DNA of 64,000 bases from Shewanella sp. MTB7. Its GTDB lineage: Bacteria > Pseudomonadota > Gammaproteobacteria > Enterobacterales > Shewanellaceae. The position numbers and the translations under genes are program-made. The stretch spans positions 4,344,001 through 4,408,000 of the forward strand of contig NZ_CP085636.1 of NCBI RefSeq assembly GCF_027571385.1, read 5' to 3'. Shown here piece after piece: positions 17,853 through 28,014 of the stretch; within the stretch, counting starts at the first letter, position 1, and each line of letters begins with the position of its first letter. The notes beneath the pieces were generated by a model. That model was not told the DNA's origin, made no database searches, and saw only the letters and a list, made by a program, of their open reading frames with translations.

Positions 17853-20800
17853 CTACTTTATATCCAATGCCATACCTTTAGCTGGAATAGACTGGGCCTT
17901 AAGGGGAAGAACAGGTTGCTGCACAAGCTCCTCTTTCAAATAACTGATGGCCTTTTCTAATTGAGCGTCATGACCTGTAAAGGTTGCGTATGGTAAGTTA
18001 TCAACCTCAATATCCGGGCTAACCCCGCGACCTTCCAAGATCCAACGTCCATCCATTGCATACTGCGGGTACTCAGCTACTCGTGCTATTCCCTTATCTG
18101 TTAGCGAGTTTCGTCCCGACAACCAAACACCGGCCCCCGTGGTCTGCTTACCGATAAGTGGTGCGATACCTAGCGCTTTAATACCAGCAGAGAAAGTCTC
18201 CCCATCTGAATAGGTCAGCTGATCAGTGAGAACTACTAAGTGCCCGCGAAATGTTTGCTGCATATTGGCGTTAGGTGTACCTCGAGTTGGTTGCCAAAAA
18301 GCCCAAGTACGGCGCAGTAATTTCTCGATGATCCAACTATCGATATTGCCACCACGATTACGGCGAACATCAATCACTAAGCCCTCTTTTTCATAGTTAG
18401 CGTAAAACTCTCGAGCGAAACTGGCGACATCACCGCTGCCCATAGCATAAAGGTGCAGATAACCAATTTTCCCGTCACTTGCTTCACTCACCTTATTGCT
18501 ATTGGCATTAACCCAATCTAGGTATCTCAGTTTGGCATCACTGCGAATACTAACGGGCTTTACGATGGTTTTATGCTGCTTGTTACCACGCTTTAGGGTG
18601 AGCAGAATTTGCTTGTTCGCTTGATTGGTTAAAAAACGTGTGACATCGGCTTGATTTGCTATCGATTTACCATTAATCGACACTATGATATCGCCGATTT
18701 CAGCATCAACACCTATCTGCGCCAACGGTGCTGCATTAGATGGCAGTTCAGGGTCATTGGCATAGATATGAGTGATTTTTACGCCGGCCTTAGTCTGGGC
18801 TAAACGAGCCCCTAAGCTGGCAGCTTTTGCCATCTCACTGTCTCGTGGTAGATCGCCACCACGAACCTGGGAATGCAAGGAGTCTAACTCGCCCATCATC
18901 TGTTTAAAGATGTCATTAAGCTCATGACGGTCGGTAAGCCTGTCAACCAGAGGTTGGTATTTACGCTTAGTTGCTTGCCAATCCAGACCTCGCATCTGCT
19001 TATCAAAAAAGGAATCTCGATGCATTAACCAAGCATCTTCGAACATCTGTTGCCACTCTAGCTCTGGCTCTATGGCTAATTGCCACTGATTGGTCTGCAC
19101 TTTGGCATGATTAAGTTCTTTAGGAAGCTTATCAACCGCGTCAACAATCAACATATCTTGACCATTGTTACTATGCTTACGAATAAAGAGTTTTTGGCCA
19201 TCGGCCGATAGATCATAGCGACCAACATCTTCGGCATAGGTCTCGACTTTGGGATCCAGAGGATCAAACTTAACCACTTTAAGACTAGGTACACTGCTAC
19301 GCCCCGGAACTTGCTCAATAAAGTATAAGCTGTTGTCGTTGGCCTGAAGATTAGAATAGTTACCTGAAGCAACAGGTACTTGCCACAACCGCTGAGCAAT
19401 ACCATTCCAATCAAGCTTTACCTTAATCTTATCCGCTTTCTTATCTTGAGCATTCCCTTCGACAGATTTCGTTAGTTCATTAGGTTGACGAAATGGGAAG
19501 TTGGCACTTTTATCCAATGCCAAAGCGAATATCTCGGTGCGTTTATCGAACATGGGCCCCATGTTACGATCGCCCCAAGGTGAAGTGGGAGTTGCGATAA
19601 ATTGTCGATCGGAGAGGAAATAGAGCCACTTACCATCACCACTAAATGTGGGAGAATAAGATTCATATTTATCACTTGTCAGAGTTTCACTGCGATTTTC
19701 GTCTAATGAATAAAGGACTATTTGTGGCCTAGGCTTACCCAGTTCAGACTTAGTGATAGCGATAAATTGGCTGTCTGCTGACCACACAATATCAGCATAT
19801 GGACCTAATCCTTCACCTTGGGTAATAATCTTCTTGTTTCGATTTTTATTTAAATCCAACAACCAGAGATCACCGTTATAGTCATCGCTAGCAATGTAGC
19901 GACCATCCGGTGATAGTTTGATATCCATGCGTAATGTAGTGCCATCTTTAGTTAACTGTTTGGCTCCCTGGCTCCCATCGGCTGGGAAACGCCAGATCTC
20001 TTGCTCTCCTGATGCATCACTGATCCCATAAACCCAACGTCCATCTGGACTCAATACTGCACGACTAATTCGACTGTTACCCGGTAGTGCAAGCTCTACA
20101 AGACGAGAACCATCAGTGGTCGCGATTGCCACATGGCTTCTCGCGGTGATCACTACTTTATCTCCCTTGGGTGATAACTGAGTTGAAGTTGCATATTTCA
20201 TTGGGCTATTAACCCAATGTGCACGGCGTTGAGTAAAATCAGAAACAAGTTCAATGTCCAGAGTCCGTGCTTCATTGTGACTAAAATCAAGTAACTTAAT
20301 ATCAGCACCTTGTTGAAAGACTATTTGGCCTTTATGTATACGAGCACCGCGAACTTGCCACTCTTTATATTGAGTCACTTGCTGTATATCTGTGCCATCG
20401 AGTGCCATCGACCAGAAATTATCATTACCATCGCCGTCACTGACAAAAAAGAGGCGATTATTCCACAACATAGGCTGACGAACTGACCCCTTATGGGCAG
20501 ACGTTAGTCGTTGGGCTTCTTTGTTTGAATTTAACTTATAACGCCAAAGCTCACCTTTAGCCCCGCCACGGTAAACTTTGACATTATCCCCAGTGGTTTG
20601 TAGACCAAAGCGAGTAAAATAGAGATATTCTCCCTTATCATCAATCACCCCTTCGATAGCATCAGCTAAAGGGAGATCCTGAGTCTCCAGCGTATCTGGA
20701 TTAACCGTTCTCAATACCCAGTAATTAGCAGGGCCAAATGCGTTATCCGTGGCATAGAGCACCTCACCAGTTGCAGTCCAACCTTGCACCCTAACTCGAC

Positions 20801-21140
20801 TGTTTTCGAAACTAATCCGTTTTGCCTGTCCGCCCGCTATTGGAATAACGTAAACTTCGCTAGCGCCATCATAGTTTGCAACGTAGGCCACCCATTGACC
20901 ATCTTTAGAGATCGTCGCGCCGATCTCCTCTGCTGGCAAGCTGGTTAAACGCTGAGCCTGAACGCGATCCATTCGTTTAGTCCATAGATCTCCCTCGGCA
21001 GTAAACACTAACGTATTACCACTCAATGCTGGGGCTCGGTAGTAACCCAGCACCTCTGAGGATTCCGATGCTATCGCAGTTGAAAGATGAAGGCCGCCAA
21101 GCGCCAATAAGGTACAAACAAGAGAAGAACTGAGTTTCAT
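17853..21140 (-). CDS. Tricorn-like S41 family peptidase (periplasmic)
   Basis: A protein of 1095 residues from the chosen start. A signal peptide (MKLSSSLVCTLLALGGLHL...AIASE) is followed by WD40/TolB-like beta-propeller repeats (YATSTQLSPKGDKVVI, SPDGRWVYGISD, SPDGRYIASDDY), a PDZ domain (about residues 760-840, GDIIVSINGKSIANQ), and a C-terminal S41 protease core with the Ser in TYSDGETFSAGIKAL. This is the Tricorn arrangement, usually for oligopeptide degradation, here predicted to be exported. The ATG at 21140 was chosen over 21182 because it starts the signal peptide directly. Confidence 0.9.
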   Translation of the reverse strand: MKLSSSLVCTLLALGGLHLSTAIASESSEVLGYYRAPALSGNTLVFTAEGDLWTKRMDRVQAQRLTSLPAEEIGATISKDGQWVAYVANYDGASEVYVIPIAGGQAKRISFENSRVRVQGWTATGEVLYATDNAFGPANYWVLRTVNPDTLETQDLPLADAIEGVIDDKGEYLYFTRFGLQTTGDNVKVYRGGAKGELWRYKLNSNKEAQRLTSAHKGSVRQPMLWNNRLFFVSDGDGNDNFWSMALDGTDIQQVTQYKEWQVRGARIHKGQIVFQQGADIKLLDFSHNEARTLDIELVSDFTQRRAHWVNSPMKYATSTQLSPKGDKVVITARSHVAIATTDGSRLVELALPGNSRISRAVLSPDGRWVYGISDASGEQEIWRFPADGSQGAKQLTKDGTTLRMDIKLSPDGRYIASDDYNGDLWLLDLNKNRNKKIITQGEGLGPYADIVWSADSQFIAITKSELGKPRPQIVLYSLDENRSETLTSDKYESYSPTFSGDGKWLYFLSDRQFIATPTSPWGDRNMGPMFDKRTEIFALALDKSANFPFRQPNELTKSVEGNAQDKKADKIKVKLDWNGIAQRLWQVPVASGNYSNLQANDNSLYFIEQVPGRSSVPSLKVVKFDPLDPKVETYAEDVGRYDLSADGQKLFIRKHSNNGQDMLIVDAVDKLPKELNHAKVQTNQWQLAIEPELEWQQMFEDAWLMHRDSFFDKQMRGLDWQATKRKYQPLVDRLTDRHELNDIFKQMMGELDSLHSQVRGGDLPRDSEMAKAASLGARLAQTKAGVKITHIYANDPELPSNAAPLAQIGVDAEIGDIIVSINGKSIANQADVTRFLTNQANKQILLTLKRGNKQHKTIVKPVSIRSDAKLRYLDWVNANSNKVSEASDGKIGYLHLYAMGSGDVASFAREFYANYEKEGLVIDVRRNRGGNIDSWIIEKLLRRTWAFWQPTRGTPNANMQQTFRGHLVVLTDQLTYSDGETFSAGIKALGIAPLIGKQTTGAGVWLSGRNSLTDKGIARVAEYPQYAMDGRWILEGRGVSPDIEVDNLPYATFTGHDAQLEKAISYLKEELVQQPVLPLKAQSIPAKGMALDIK

Positions 21141-21299
21141 TGATAGCTCATTATTTTTATTTGATTTTTTTATGAGCAACAAGATATCAAACTTTAACTA
21201 ATTCAACAGTAAAATATTGATCAATAGTTATGAGTAAATGTGTACAAATATACTGACTGACTATACTTAGCAATTAGTGTTCAATTATATAGGTTTAAC

Positions 21300-21776
21300 A
21301 TGGAGAGAGATGAGCAGGATAATGCGGCAAAGAAATCAATATTAGAAGATATTGAAATCATGAGTGACGCGGACTCTTTACCTATTAGGCAAGACCCCAT
21401 TATTGAAAAGTTATTAAAAAAGCTGCCAACAGATATTGCCGATAGCTACACAGATAAACAACTTCAGGGCTTTAGAGTTGCATTAGGTGATCGCACTTGG
21501 GCCAAGCACTTTGTTGATAATCGAGGCACCTTCGCATTCCCTTTTATCCGTTTGCGTTTTTTCTATGTATTTCTCCTAGGTAAAAACAAGCGTGCTTATA
21601 CTAGACGTGAGAAACATGCCTCAATGTTGATGTTTGTCGGTCTTGTATTGAGTTTTATCGCCATCAGCATGCTACTGGGTTTATTCACTCTCTATATTCT
21701 CAAGTCTGCTTTAGGTATCGATCTGATGGAGGGAACCTCACTGGGGATCTGGGATTGGTTTAAAGATTTGTTTTAA
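21300..21776 (+). CDS. Conserved hypothetical membrane protein
   Basis: A 158-residue protein. The first 100 residues are polar and charged; one or two hydrophobic segments follow (ASMLMFVGLVLSFIAISMLLGLFTLYIL, about residues 107-135). The C terminus is amphipathic and ends in WDWFKDLF. It is a single gene divergent from the Tricorn-like protease and convergent with the anti-sigma-like gene. I do not recognise a function. Confidence 0.7.
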   Translation: MERDEQDNAAKKSILEDIEIMSDADSLPIRQDPIIEKLLKKLPTDIADSYTDKQLQGFRVALGDRTWAKHFVDNRGTFAFPFIRLRFFYVFLLGKNKRAYTRREKHASMLMFVGLVLSFIAISMLLGLFTLYILKSALGIDLMEGTSLGIWDWFKDLF

Positions 21777-21815
21777 GCCCCTAACATCACGGAGAGGAGC
21801 TATCGTTGTCATTAA

Positions 21816-22595
21816 TTATCTATCAGACACAGGGACACTAGGTTTAGGCAAAGGCATAATCACTTGCTCACTTAAAGTTTTCCATCTTAGATACTGAGGG
21901 TGCTGCTCGCTGTTAAGTTGCGGATAGGACTTGCGTATCTTAAGTACTAATTTTTCAGCTTCAACCCATTGCTCATTTTTTACTAAGTTATCAAGATGAT
22001 TTAGCGCCTGTTTGGCACTCACTACTGCATCACGTTGCGGCATTGTCTTGAGAGGTTTGCTATCTGAAAGGGAATGTATTTTTGCCTTAACAGCATCACT
22101 AACTGGCTCAGGTGCCCCCCCTTTAGCTGCTACAGCACTCAGTTCCACATGAGCAACCTCATGGTGAACAACACTGTTTAATTGAGTTCGCGGCTCATCA
22201 AAATTAGATGATTTCATCATGGCTCTGGGCTCACTCTGGCGTAGAATCGTTTGTGAGTCAGGCTCCTGTGCAGTTGATGACATCTGCATCATAACCGGAG
22301 TATAAGACTCATCACTTAATATATCCTGAGTAGCATCTTGGTTAATAAGCAGCAGTGTTGCCACAAACACCACTGAAGCCGCCGATGATAATGGCCAACG
22401 GTGACGACGCCAAAAACTATTATCAACTACCACAACAGTATCACTCTTAGTTGAATCACTTGAACTTTTCGCTAATAAAACAATGGCATAATCCAGTTCA
22501 GCACTGGGGACTTCCAGTGCTTGAGCTCGATACAAAACTTGAAGTTCCGCGTCAAATTCAGCAGGTTTATCTGCATTTTCATCTCTCATTTTCAA
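21816..22595 (-). CDS. Probable anti-sigma factor, single TM
   Basis: A 259-residue protein with a cytoplasmic N terminus of about 60 residues, one TM segment (WPLSSAASVVFVATLLLI, about residues 67-86) and a low-complexity periplasmic part ending in a helical region (LNHLDNLVKNEQWVEAEKLVLKI). Its start overlaps the end of the ECF sigma gene by 17 bp. Position and topology suggest an anti-sigma factor, but there is no Cys and thus no zinc-type (HxxxCxxC) anti-sigma motif, so this is inference. Confidence 0.6.
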   Translation of the reverse strand: MKMRDENADKPAEFDAELQVLYRAQALEVPSAELDYAIVLLAKSSSDSTKSDTVVVVDNSFWRRHRWPLSSAASVVFVATLLLINQDATQDILSDESYTPVMMQMSSTAQEPDSQTILRQSEPRAMMKSSNFDEPRTQLNSVVHHEVAHVELSAVAAKGGAPEPVSDAVKAKIHSLSDSKPLKTMPQRDAVVSAKQALNHLDNLVKNEQWVEAEKLVLKIRKSYPQLNSEQHPQYLRWKTLSEQVIMPLPKPSVPVSDR

Positions 22596-23187
22596 CCTCC
22601 TGCCACTTGTTCATGACACATGTTTTCAAACTCTGATTGGCGTAACGGATACGGCTCTTAGACGCCTCAAGCGAAATGCCCACCACCTCTGAAATCACAC
22701 CTGCGGTAAAACCCGCTTCCATATTGAGCAACAAGGCCTCTTTTTGCACCGTAGGTAAGAGTGAAATACAGTGCTTAAGCAACTTAGCCTTAACTCCCTC
22801 TTCGAACTGAGTATCGGGGGTTTGAGTATCGCTTGGTAAAAACGAATCTACATCTTGATCTTCATTAAACGCCTCACTAAAGAGATCCACCGGCTTCACT
22901 GCTCTGACATGATCAATAAGTAAGTTATGGGCTATTCGATACAACCAAGTGGTAAATTTTGCACTCGTCTCATAGCTAGCAGCGGCTTTAATCACTCGTC
23001 CCCACGTCTCTTGGTAGAGATCTTCCGCGAGTTGAATATCACCAATCTGACGAACAAAGTAGCGATAAAGCCCACCCTTATGTTTTTGATATAGGGATTC
23101 AAATGCTGAGGTATCGCCTTGTGCATATTGCGACATTAATTGTTGATCAACGTCAGCCTCCCCCTTCTCATACAATGCTTCTGCCAC
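22579..23187 (-). CDS. ECF-type RNA polymerase sigma factor
   Basis: A sigma-70 family ECF factor of about 202 residues. Region 2 is clear in FESLYQKHKGGLYRYFVRQIGD...AEDLYQETWGRVIKAA and FTTWLYRIAHNLLIDHVRA; region 4 is seen in LLPTVQKEALLLNMEAGFTAGVISEVVGISLEASKSRIRYA. I chose GTG 23187 because GGAGAG lies 4 nt upstream; the longest frame begins with TTG at 23217. It is followed by the overlapping anti-sigma-like gene and preceded, 124 bp away, by a VWA lipoprotein gene. Confidence 0.88.
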   Translation of the reverse strand: MAEALYEKGEADVDQQLMSQYAQGDTSAFESLYQKHKGGLYRYFVRQIGDIQLAEDLYQETWGRVIKAAASYETSAKFTTWLYRIAHNLLIDHVRAVKPVDLFSEAFNEDQDVDSFLPSDTQTPDTQFEEGVKAKLLKHCISLLPTVQKEALLLNMEAGFTAGVISEVVGISLEASKSRIRYANQSLKTCVMNKWQEVENER

Positions 23188-23311
23188 AGAACTCTCCAGA
23201 CAATACTTTCTCCCCAACTCTATTTTTACAGGGGCTTGATTGCTGGAAAGTGTGCACCGCTAACCCTTTTTTGTCTATCCTAAGTTTGTAGGAAAAGTCA
23301 GTTGCTGGCGA

Positions 23312-25165
23312 CTATGGCTTTGCCAGCAGTCCAGCAGTTTTAGTCAACTGCACAAACTCGTGACGATAACCAAAGGGGTCTTCCCCCATAGCTGACTGTG
23401 CTATCTCGCTCACCTTGGCATAATTTAAATGACCAATATAATGATTCTTATTAATAAGTTGACCTAATCCCGCTACTGCAACTGCAAATCTAAAATCGTC
23501 ACTGGCTTGGGCAAAGTTTCTCAACGCCGTATCTTTTAAGATGGGATAACTGATCAATTTACTCACCTCTTCGCCTATAGGTTTATACCTTAACTTCAAA
23601 TATGCGAGTTCAGTTCGACTGTATTTCTCTTTGCCGGTAGTGGTATCTACACCGTATCTGAGCTTATCATTCGCTTGATTGGGGCTATCAACAAAACTTA
23701 ACTCATAAAGAGCCGTTACTCGGTGTCCTGCACCTATTTCCCCTGCATCCACCTTATCGTTATTAAAATCTTCCCGATTAAGGATGCGATTTTCATAACC
23801 GATAAGACGATATTCCGAAACAATAGCGGGGTTAAACTCCACCTGCACTTTCACATCTTTCGCTATGGTCATTAAGGTGGCACTGAGTTCATCCACCAGC
23901 ACCTTACGGGCCTCATTTAGGGTATCAATATAGGCGTAATGTCCATTACCTTTATCAGCAAGTTGCTCCATCAGATGATCATTATAATTGCCTTGCCCAA
24001 ATCCTAAAGTGGTCAAAGCAATACCGTGTTTACGTTTTTCTTCAATCAACTCGATAAGTCCCTGTTGATCTGACATACCAAGATTAAAATCTCCATCGGT
24101 GGCTAAAATAACCCGATTAACCCCTCCATGAATAAAATGCTTTTGCGCCAGTTGATAAGCCTGCACTATTCCTGCCTCGCCATTGGTCGAGCCTCCCGCT
24201 TTTAGTTTATCCAAAGCCTGAGAGATGGCTAAATGATCATTGCCTTTGACGCCATCAAGTACGACTCCCGACGCTCCTGCATAAACGACCACTGATATGC
24301 GGTCCTGCTCATCAAGCTGCTGACTCAGCATCTTAAGTGAACTCTTCAGTAACGGCAGTTTGTCCCGTGATGACATTGACCCCGACACATCCAGTAAAAA
24401 AACCAGATGGCTGGCACCTAAAGAGGCTTTATCTTTCTCAAATCCTTTAAGGCCGATCCTCAGTAACATCTTATCGGTATTGTAAGGTGACGGTGCTAAC
24501 TCAGTATTAACACTAAATGGCTGCTCGCCTGCATTGGGAGATGGATATTGATAAGCAAAATAGTTAACCATCTCCTCGATTCTAATGGTTCCTTTCTCAG
24601 GTAAACGCCCTTGATTAATCCAGCGCCTAAGTGTTGAATAGCTGCCAGTATCTACATCAATGGAAAAGGTGGAAACAGAGATTTCTCCCGCCACCATAAT
24701 TCCGTTAGCAACTTGTCGTTCAAACCGGTTCCGATCTTGTTGACCGATCCCAAGATCATAATGCTCCCTTAGGGGATAACTCATTTGAACGAGTCGATCC
24801 GAACGAGATAAGGCTTTCATCTTCATCATTCGATCACTGGCTTGCTGACCAGCAATATAAGAATCACTCACACTGGCTTTATCTTGGCTTGGAGCATTAA
24901 TGTGTGAATTTTCTAACCTAAATGAGGGGTCGGCTTGCGTAACACGAGACAGTATTCTCAAAACCTGCGCATTGGTACTTTCAGGCTTCAACGTTAAAAC
25001 TTGAGTAGGCTTATCCTCATTCACCCCTTTGGCGGTTTCCGACTCAAGAGGTTGCTGGCCGCTACATGCAACTAAAGCCAAGCTTGAACTCATCACCAGA
25101 GCCAATGAATTACTGGACAATCTAATGTTTCTCTCTTGCATGCCTTTTTTGATTTGGATTAGCAT
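23312..25165 (-). CDS. VWA-domain lipoprotein, YfbK-like
   Basis: A protein of 617 residues from the chosen start. A signal peptide ends in a lipobox (LALVACSG). A conserved N-terminal VWA-associated region (ISVSTFSIDVDTGSYSTLRRW...IRIEEMVNYF) is followed by a von Willebrand A domain with the MIDAS motif LDVSGSMSS and later LATDGDFNLG, then a DUF3520-like C terminus. Family members resemble E. coli YfbK. ATG 25165 is preceded by CAGGAG at good spacing, so the 25258 start is rejected. It is the first gene ahead of an ECF sigma and anti-sigma-like gene. Confidence 0.87.
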   Translation of the reverse strand: MLIQIKKGMQERNIRLSSNSLALVMSSSLALVACSGQQPLESETAKGVNEDKPTQVLTLKPESTNAQVLRILSRVTQADPSFRLENSHINAPSQDKASVSDSYIAGQQASDRMMKMKALSRSDRLVQMSYPLREHYDLGIGQQDRNRFERQVANGIMVAGEISVSTFSIDVDTGSYSTLRRWINQGRLPEKGTIRIEEMVNYFAYQYPSPNAGEQPFSVNTELAPSPYNTDKMLLRIGLKGFEKDKASLGASHLVFLLDVSGSMSSRDKLPLLKSSLKMLSQQLDEQDRISVVVYAGASGVVLDGVKGNDHLAISQALDKLKAGGSTNGEAGIVQAYQLAQKHFIHGGVNRVILATDGDFNLGMSDQQGLIELIEEKRKHGIALTTLGFGQGNYNDHLMEQLADKGNGHYAYIDTLNEARKVLVDELSATLMTIAKDVKVQVEFNPAIVSEYRLIGYENRILNREDFNNDKVDAGEIGAGHRVTALYELSFVDSPNQANDKLRYGVDTTTGKEKYSRTELAYLKLRYKPIGEEVSKLISYPILKDTALRNFAQASDDFRFAVAVAGLGQLINKNHYIGHLNYAKVSEIAQSAMGEDPFGYRHEFVQLTKTAGLLAKP

Positions 25166-25450
25166 AAGGCTCTCCTGTTTATTTATCTTTATTCTCGATT
25201 TAGGTATATAAACGCAGAGACAAACCAAAATGGTTAAAAAAAGATCCAATAAATACAAAGGAGAACCAATCTAAATTTGAAGCAGTTCATAAAACATCAA
25301 CTTATAGCGAGCTTGATCACATTTCAAAAAGCCTAAATATGCTACTTTTGACTAATACCTAATCATGTCCATACCCGCAATACTGACAAGCACAATGTCT
25401 TTGCCACTCACTTGCTGATATAGAAACTACTTCTACTCAGGAGCGTTAAT

Positions 25451-25498
25451 GTGCCATATAAAGCTCACCTATTCTCATTTTCCCTGAGCCTTCCTTAA
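25451..25498 (+). other. Duplicated start region of the sulP gene: 15-codon short ORF
   Basis: TCAGGAGC then GTG begins VPYKAHLFSFSLSLP and a stop. It closely copies the SulP gene's own ribosome binding site and start at 25591-25640, which reads MPHKAHLFSLSLGHAF. The copies are 152 bp apart. It is either a relic of a local duplication or a translated upstream ORF. The rest of 25166-25602 shows no gene. Confidence 0.7.
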
Positions 25499-25602
25499 TA
25501 GGAGTTGGCTCCAAATATAGCAATAATCTAATAAGGGACAATGTCATCTTCCGAGACTGAACATTTTCAATCCGTTTTCAATTTTTTTCAGGAAAGATTA
25601 AC

Positions 25603-27324
25603 GTGCCACACAAAGCTCACCTATTCTCATTATCCTTAGGTCATGCCTTCTATGACGCTTGTATTAAGGAAAAATACAGCTTCAAACGCTTTGGACAAGA
25701 TCTACTTGCCGGCATCTCTGTTGGAATTATTGCGATACCTTTGGCAATGGCCCTGGCAATTGCCAGTGGCGTTCCTCCGCAGTATGGGCTCTACACTGCA
25801 ATCATTGGTGGATTTATTATCTCCCTAACAGGTGGGTCACGATACAGTATTTCTGGACCTACGGCGGCTTTTGTCGTGCTACTTTATCCCATAGCCCAAG
25901 AGTTTGGACTAGCAGGTCTACTTATGGCAACTGCGATGTCAGGGGTTATTTTAGTCATGATGTCACTATTAAAATTAGGACAACTGATTCAATATATTCC
26001 CGAACCAGTAACATTGGGTTTTACCGGGGGCATAGGTGTCGTGATTGCCACGCTGCAGCTTAAGGATTTCTTCGGGCTCTCCATCGCTGACATGCCAGAG
26101 CACTATATCGATAAATTAGCAGCATTGGCTCATGCTTTGCCTACCATAGAAGCTGCAAGTACCTCGGTAGCGCTTGCGACCTTCGCGGTCATGCTCATGT
26201 GGCCAAAGTTAAAAACCCCGATCCCTGCTCATCTACCCGCAATTATAGTCGGCAGCTTTTTAGCCCTTTGGCTAAACCAAGACGGCACGATTGTCGAAAC
26301 GATAGGCACACGATTTAGCTATCCCCTAGCTGACGGTGGAGTTGGTATGGGTATTCCACCCTTTATGCCCGCTTTTGAACTGCCTTGGTTACAAGATGGT
26401 CCTAACCATCAAGCCTTGGGTTTTAGTTGGAGCATGGTACAAGCGCTGCTTCCAAGTGCATTTGCTATTGCAATGCTCGGCGCGATTGAATCACTGTTAT
26501 GTGCCGTTGTGCTCGACGGTATGACGGGGAAAAGGCACAGTGCTAATAGCGAGCTACTGGGACAAGGTCTGGGGAACATCATTGCACCCTTCTTCGGCGG
26601 AATTCCAGCCACTGCAGCCATTGCAAGAAGTGCAGCAAATGTAAAGGCTGGCGCCCAAAGTCCAGTTGCCGGCATGGTCCACTCTATTGTGCTACTTCTG
26701 GGTTTACTATTGCTAGCAAATATTCTCGCTTATCTGCCAATGCCTGCCATGGCGGCACTCTTATTGGTCGTAGCCTGGAATATGAGTGAAGCGCCCAAAG
26801 CACTGCACCTGATAAAATCTGCCCCTAAGAGTGATGTCATCGTTTTTCTAACCTGCTTTTCACTCACCGTCATCTTCGACATGGTTATCGCAATAACGGT
26901 TGGAATAGTATTGGCTGCACTGCTATTTATGAAAGAAATAGCCGAAATGACACGACTCTACAATATTACCCAGAATAAGCGTTATATCGACCGAGATATT
27001 CCTGATAACTGGTTAGTCCTGAAGATAAATGGTCCGCTCTTTTTTGCCGCGGCCGATTCTATTTTTTCAGAAATAACTCTGTTAGCCAAAGAGCATCAAA
27101 CACTCATTCTTTATATGGATGGCGTTTCGATATTAGATGCGGGAGGATTAACAGCATTAACTAAGTTGATAGAACATCTGCAAGCAAAACAGTGCAAACT
27201 GGTTATTACCGATCTGCAATTCCAACCTATTCGAACCTTAGCCAGAGCTAAAATTCAACCGATAGAGGACTTACTCCACTTCTACCCAACACTGGGGGAT
27301 GCACTAGAAAAACATCCTCACTAA
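25603..27324 (+). CDS. SulP family anion transporter with STAS domain
   Basis: A 573-residue SLC26/SulP transporter. The TM core starts near residue 30 (LLAGISVGIIAIPLAMALAIASGVPP) with the family signature GLYTAIIGGFIISLTGGSRYSISGPTAAFV, and has about 12-14 TM segments. A cytoplasmic STAS domain occupies about residues 455-565 (LVLKINGPLFFAAADS and LYMDGVSILDAGGLTALTKL). The substrate (sulfate, bicarbonate or dicarboxylate) cannot be told. The start is GTG at 25603, with AGGAAAG upstream. A near copy of this start region lies at 25451. Confidence 0.9.
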   Translation: MPHKAHLFSLSLGHAFYDACIKEKYSFKRFGQDLLAGISVGIIAIPLAMALAIASGVPPQYGLYTAIIGGFIISLTGGSRYSISGPTAAFVVLLYPIAQEFGLAGLLMATAMSGVILVMMSLLKLGQLIQYIPEPVTLGFTGGIGVVIATLQLKDFFGLSIADMPEHYIDKLAALAHALPTIEAASTSVALATFAVMLMWPKLKTPIPAHLPAIIVGSFLALWLNQDGTIVETIGTRFSYPLADGGVGMGIPPFMPAFELPWLQDGPNHQALGFSWSMVQALLPSAFAIAMLGAIESLLCAVVLDGMTGKRHSANSELLGQGLGNIIAPFFGGIPATAAIARSAANVKAGAQSPVAGMVHSIVLLLGLLLLANILAYLPMPAMAALLLVVAWNMSEAPKALHLIKSAPKSDVIVFLTCFSLTVIFDMVIAITVGIVLAALLFMKEIAEMTRLYNITQNKRYIDRDIPDNWLVLKINGPLFFAAADSIFSEITLLAKEHQTLILYMDGVSILDAGGLTALTKLIEHLQAKQCKLVITDLQFQPIRTLARAKIQPIEDLLHFYPTLGDALEKHPH

Positions 27325-27345
27325 ATAAATAATAGCAGGACAATA

Positions 27346-27381
27346 AAAAACGCCATCGAACCTAAGCTCGATGGCGTTTTC
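27346..27381. terminator. Bidirectional terminator between sulP and purE
   Basis: CGCCATCGA and TCGATGGCG form a 9-bp stem with an 8-nt loop, with A-run before and T-run after, so it can end both convergent transcripts. Confidence 0.85.
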
Positions 27382-27398
27382 ATTTAATATCAATCAGA

Positions 27399-27908
27399 TT
27401 AAGCGTTAGCAAGTTTCTCTTGCAGCTTAGCATCTTTAGCTTGAACAGCTTCTGCAGATTTAGCACGTTCTGCTTTAACTGCTACAGCAAGTGCATCATC
27501 AGCAACTGCAAGCATTTGCGCCGCTAGATAGCCCGCATTCTTTGCACCAGCACTGCCAATCGCGACAGTCGCAACAGGAACGCCGCCAGGCATCATTACA
27601 GTTGAAAGAAGTGCGTCATGGCCCTGCAATGGACCACAATCAATCGGAACTCCGATAACAGGGCGTGTAGTGATACCAGCAACAGCACCCGCTAGATGAG
27701 CTGCAAGTCCAGCAGCACAGATAAACACTTTACAACCACGAGCTTCTGCATCAGTAACATATGCATGAGTTGCAGCGGGAGTGCGGTGAGCAGAGGTAAC
27801 CTTAGCTTCAAATTTAATTTCAAAAGTTTTTAGCACATCAAGGGTAGCTTGCATGGTTGGTAAGTCAGAATCAGACCCCATCAACACAGCAACGAATGGT
27901 TTGCTCAT
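27399..27908 (-). CDS. purE: N5-carboxyaminoimidazole ribonucleotide mutase PurE
   Basis: A 169-residue class I PurE, which converts N5-CAIR to CAIR in purine synthesis. Signatures: [10 protein letters not shown] (about residues 10-19), [10 protein letters not shown], and [36 protein letters not shown]. The C terminus after residue 145 is an Ala/Lys-rich helix. purK is not adjacent here; its usual partner must lie elsewhere. It is a single gene with its own terminator. Confidence 0.95.
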   Translation of the reverse strand: MSKPFVAVLMGSDSDLPTMQATLDVLKTFEIKFEAKVTSAHRTPAATHAYVTDAEARGCKVFICAAGLAAHLAGAVAGITTRPVIGVPIDCGPLQGHDALLSTVMMPGGVPVATVAIGSAGAKNAGYLAAQMLAVADDALAVAVKAERAKSAEAVQAKDAKLQEKLANA

Positions 27909-28014
27909 TTTTATTCCTTTTGTAGGGTATTACTTTAAAATTTCTTATATTTAGGGGCATTATATATAATCTATATAGAAAATGCTCCTTGAGTAAACGG
28001 CCCCCCCAAGCCAG

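Noticed and set aside
19148..19414. 88-codon minus-strand ORF inside the Tricorn-like gene
   Set aside because: It is another frame of a well-supported gene and has no own signals.
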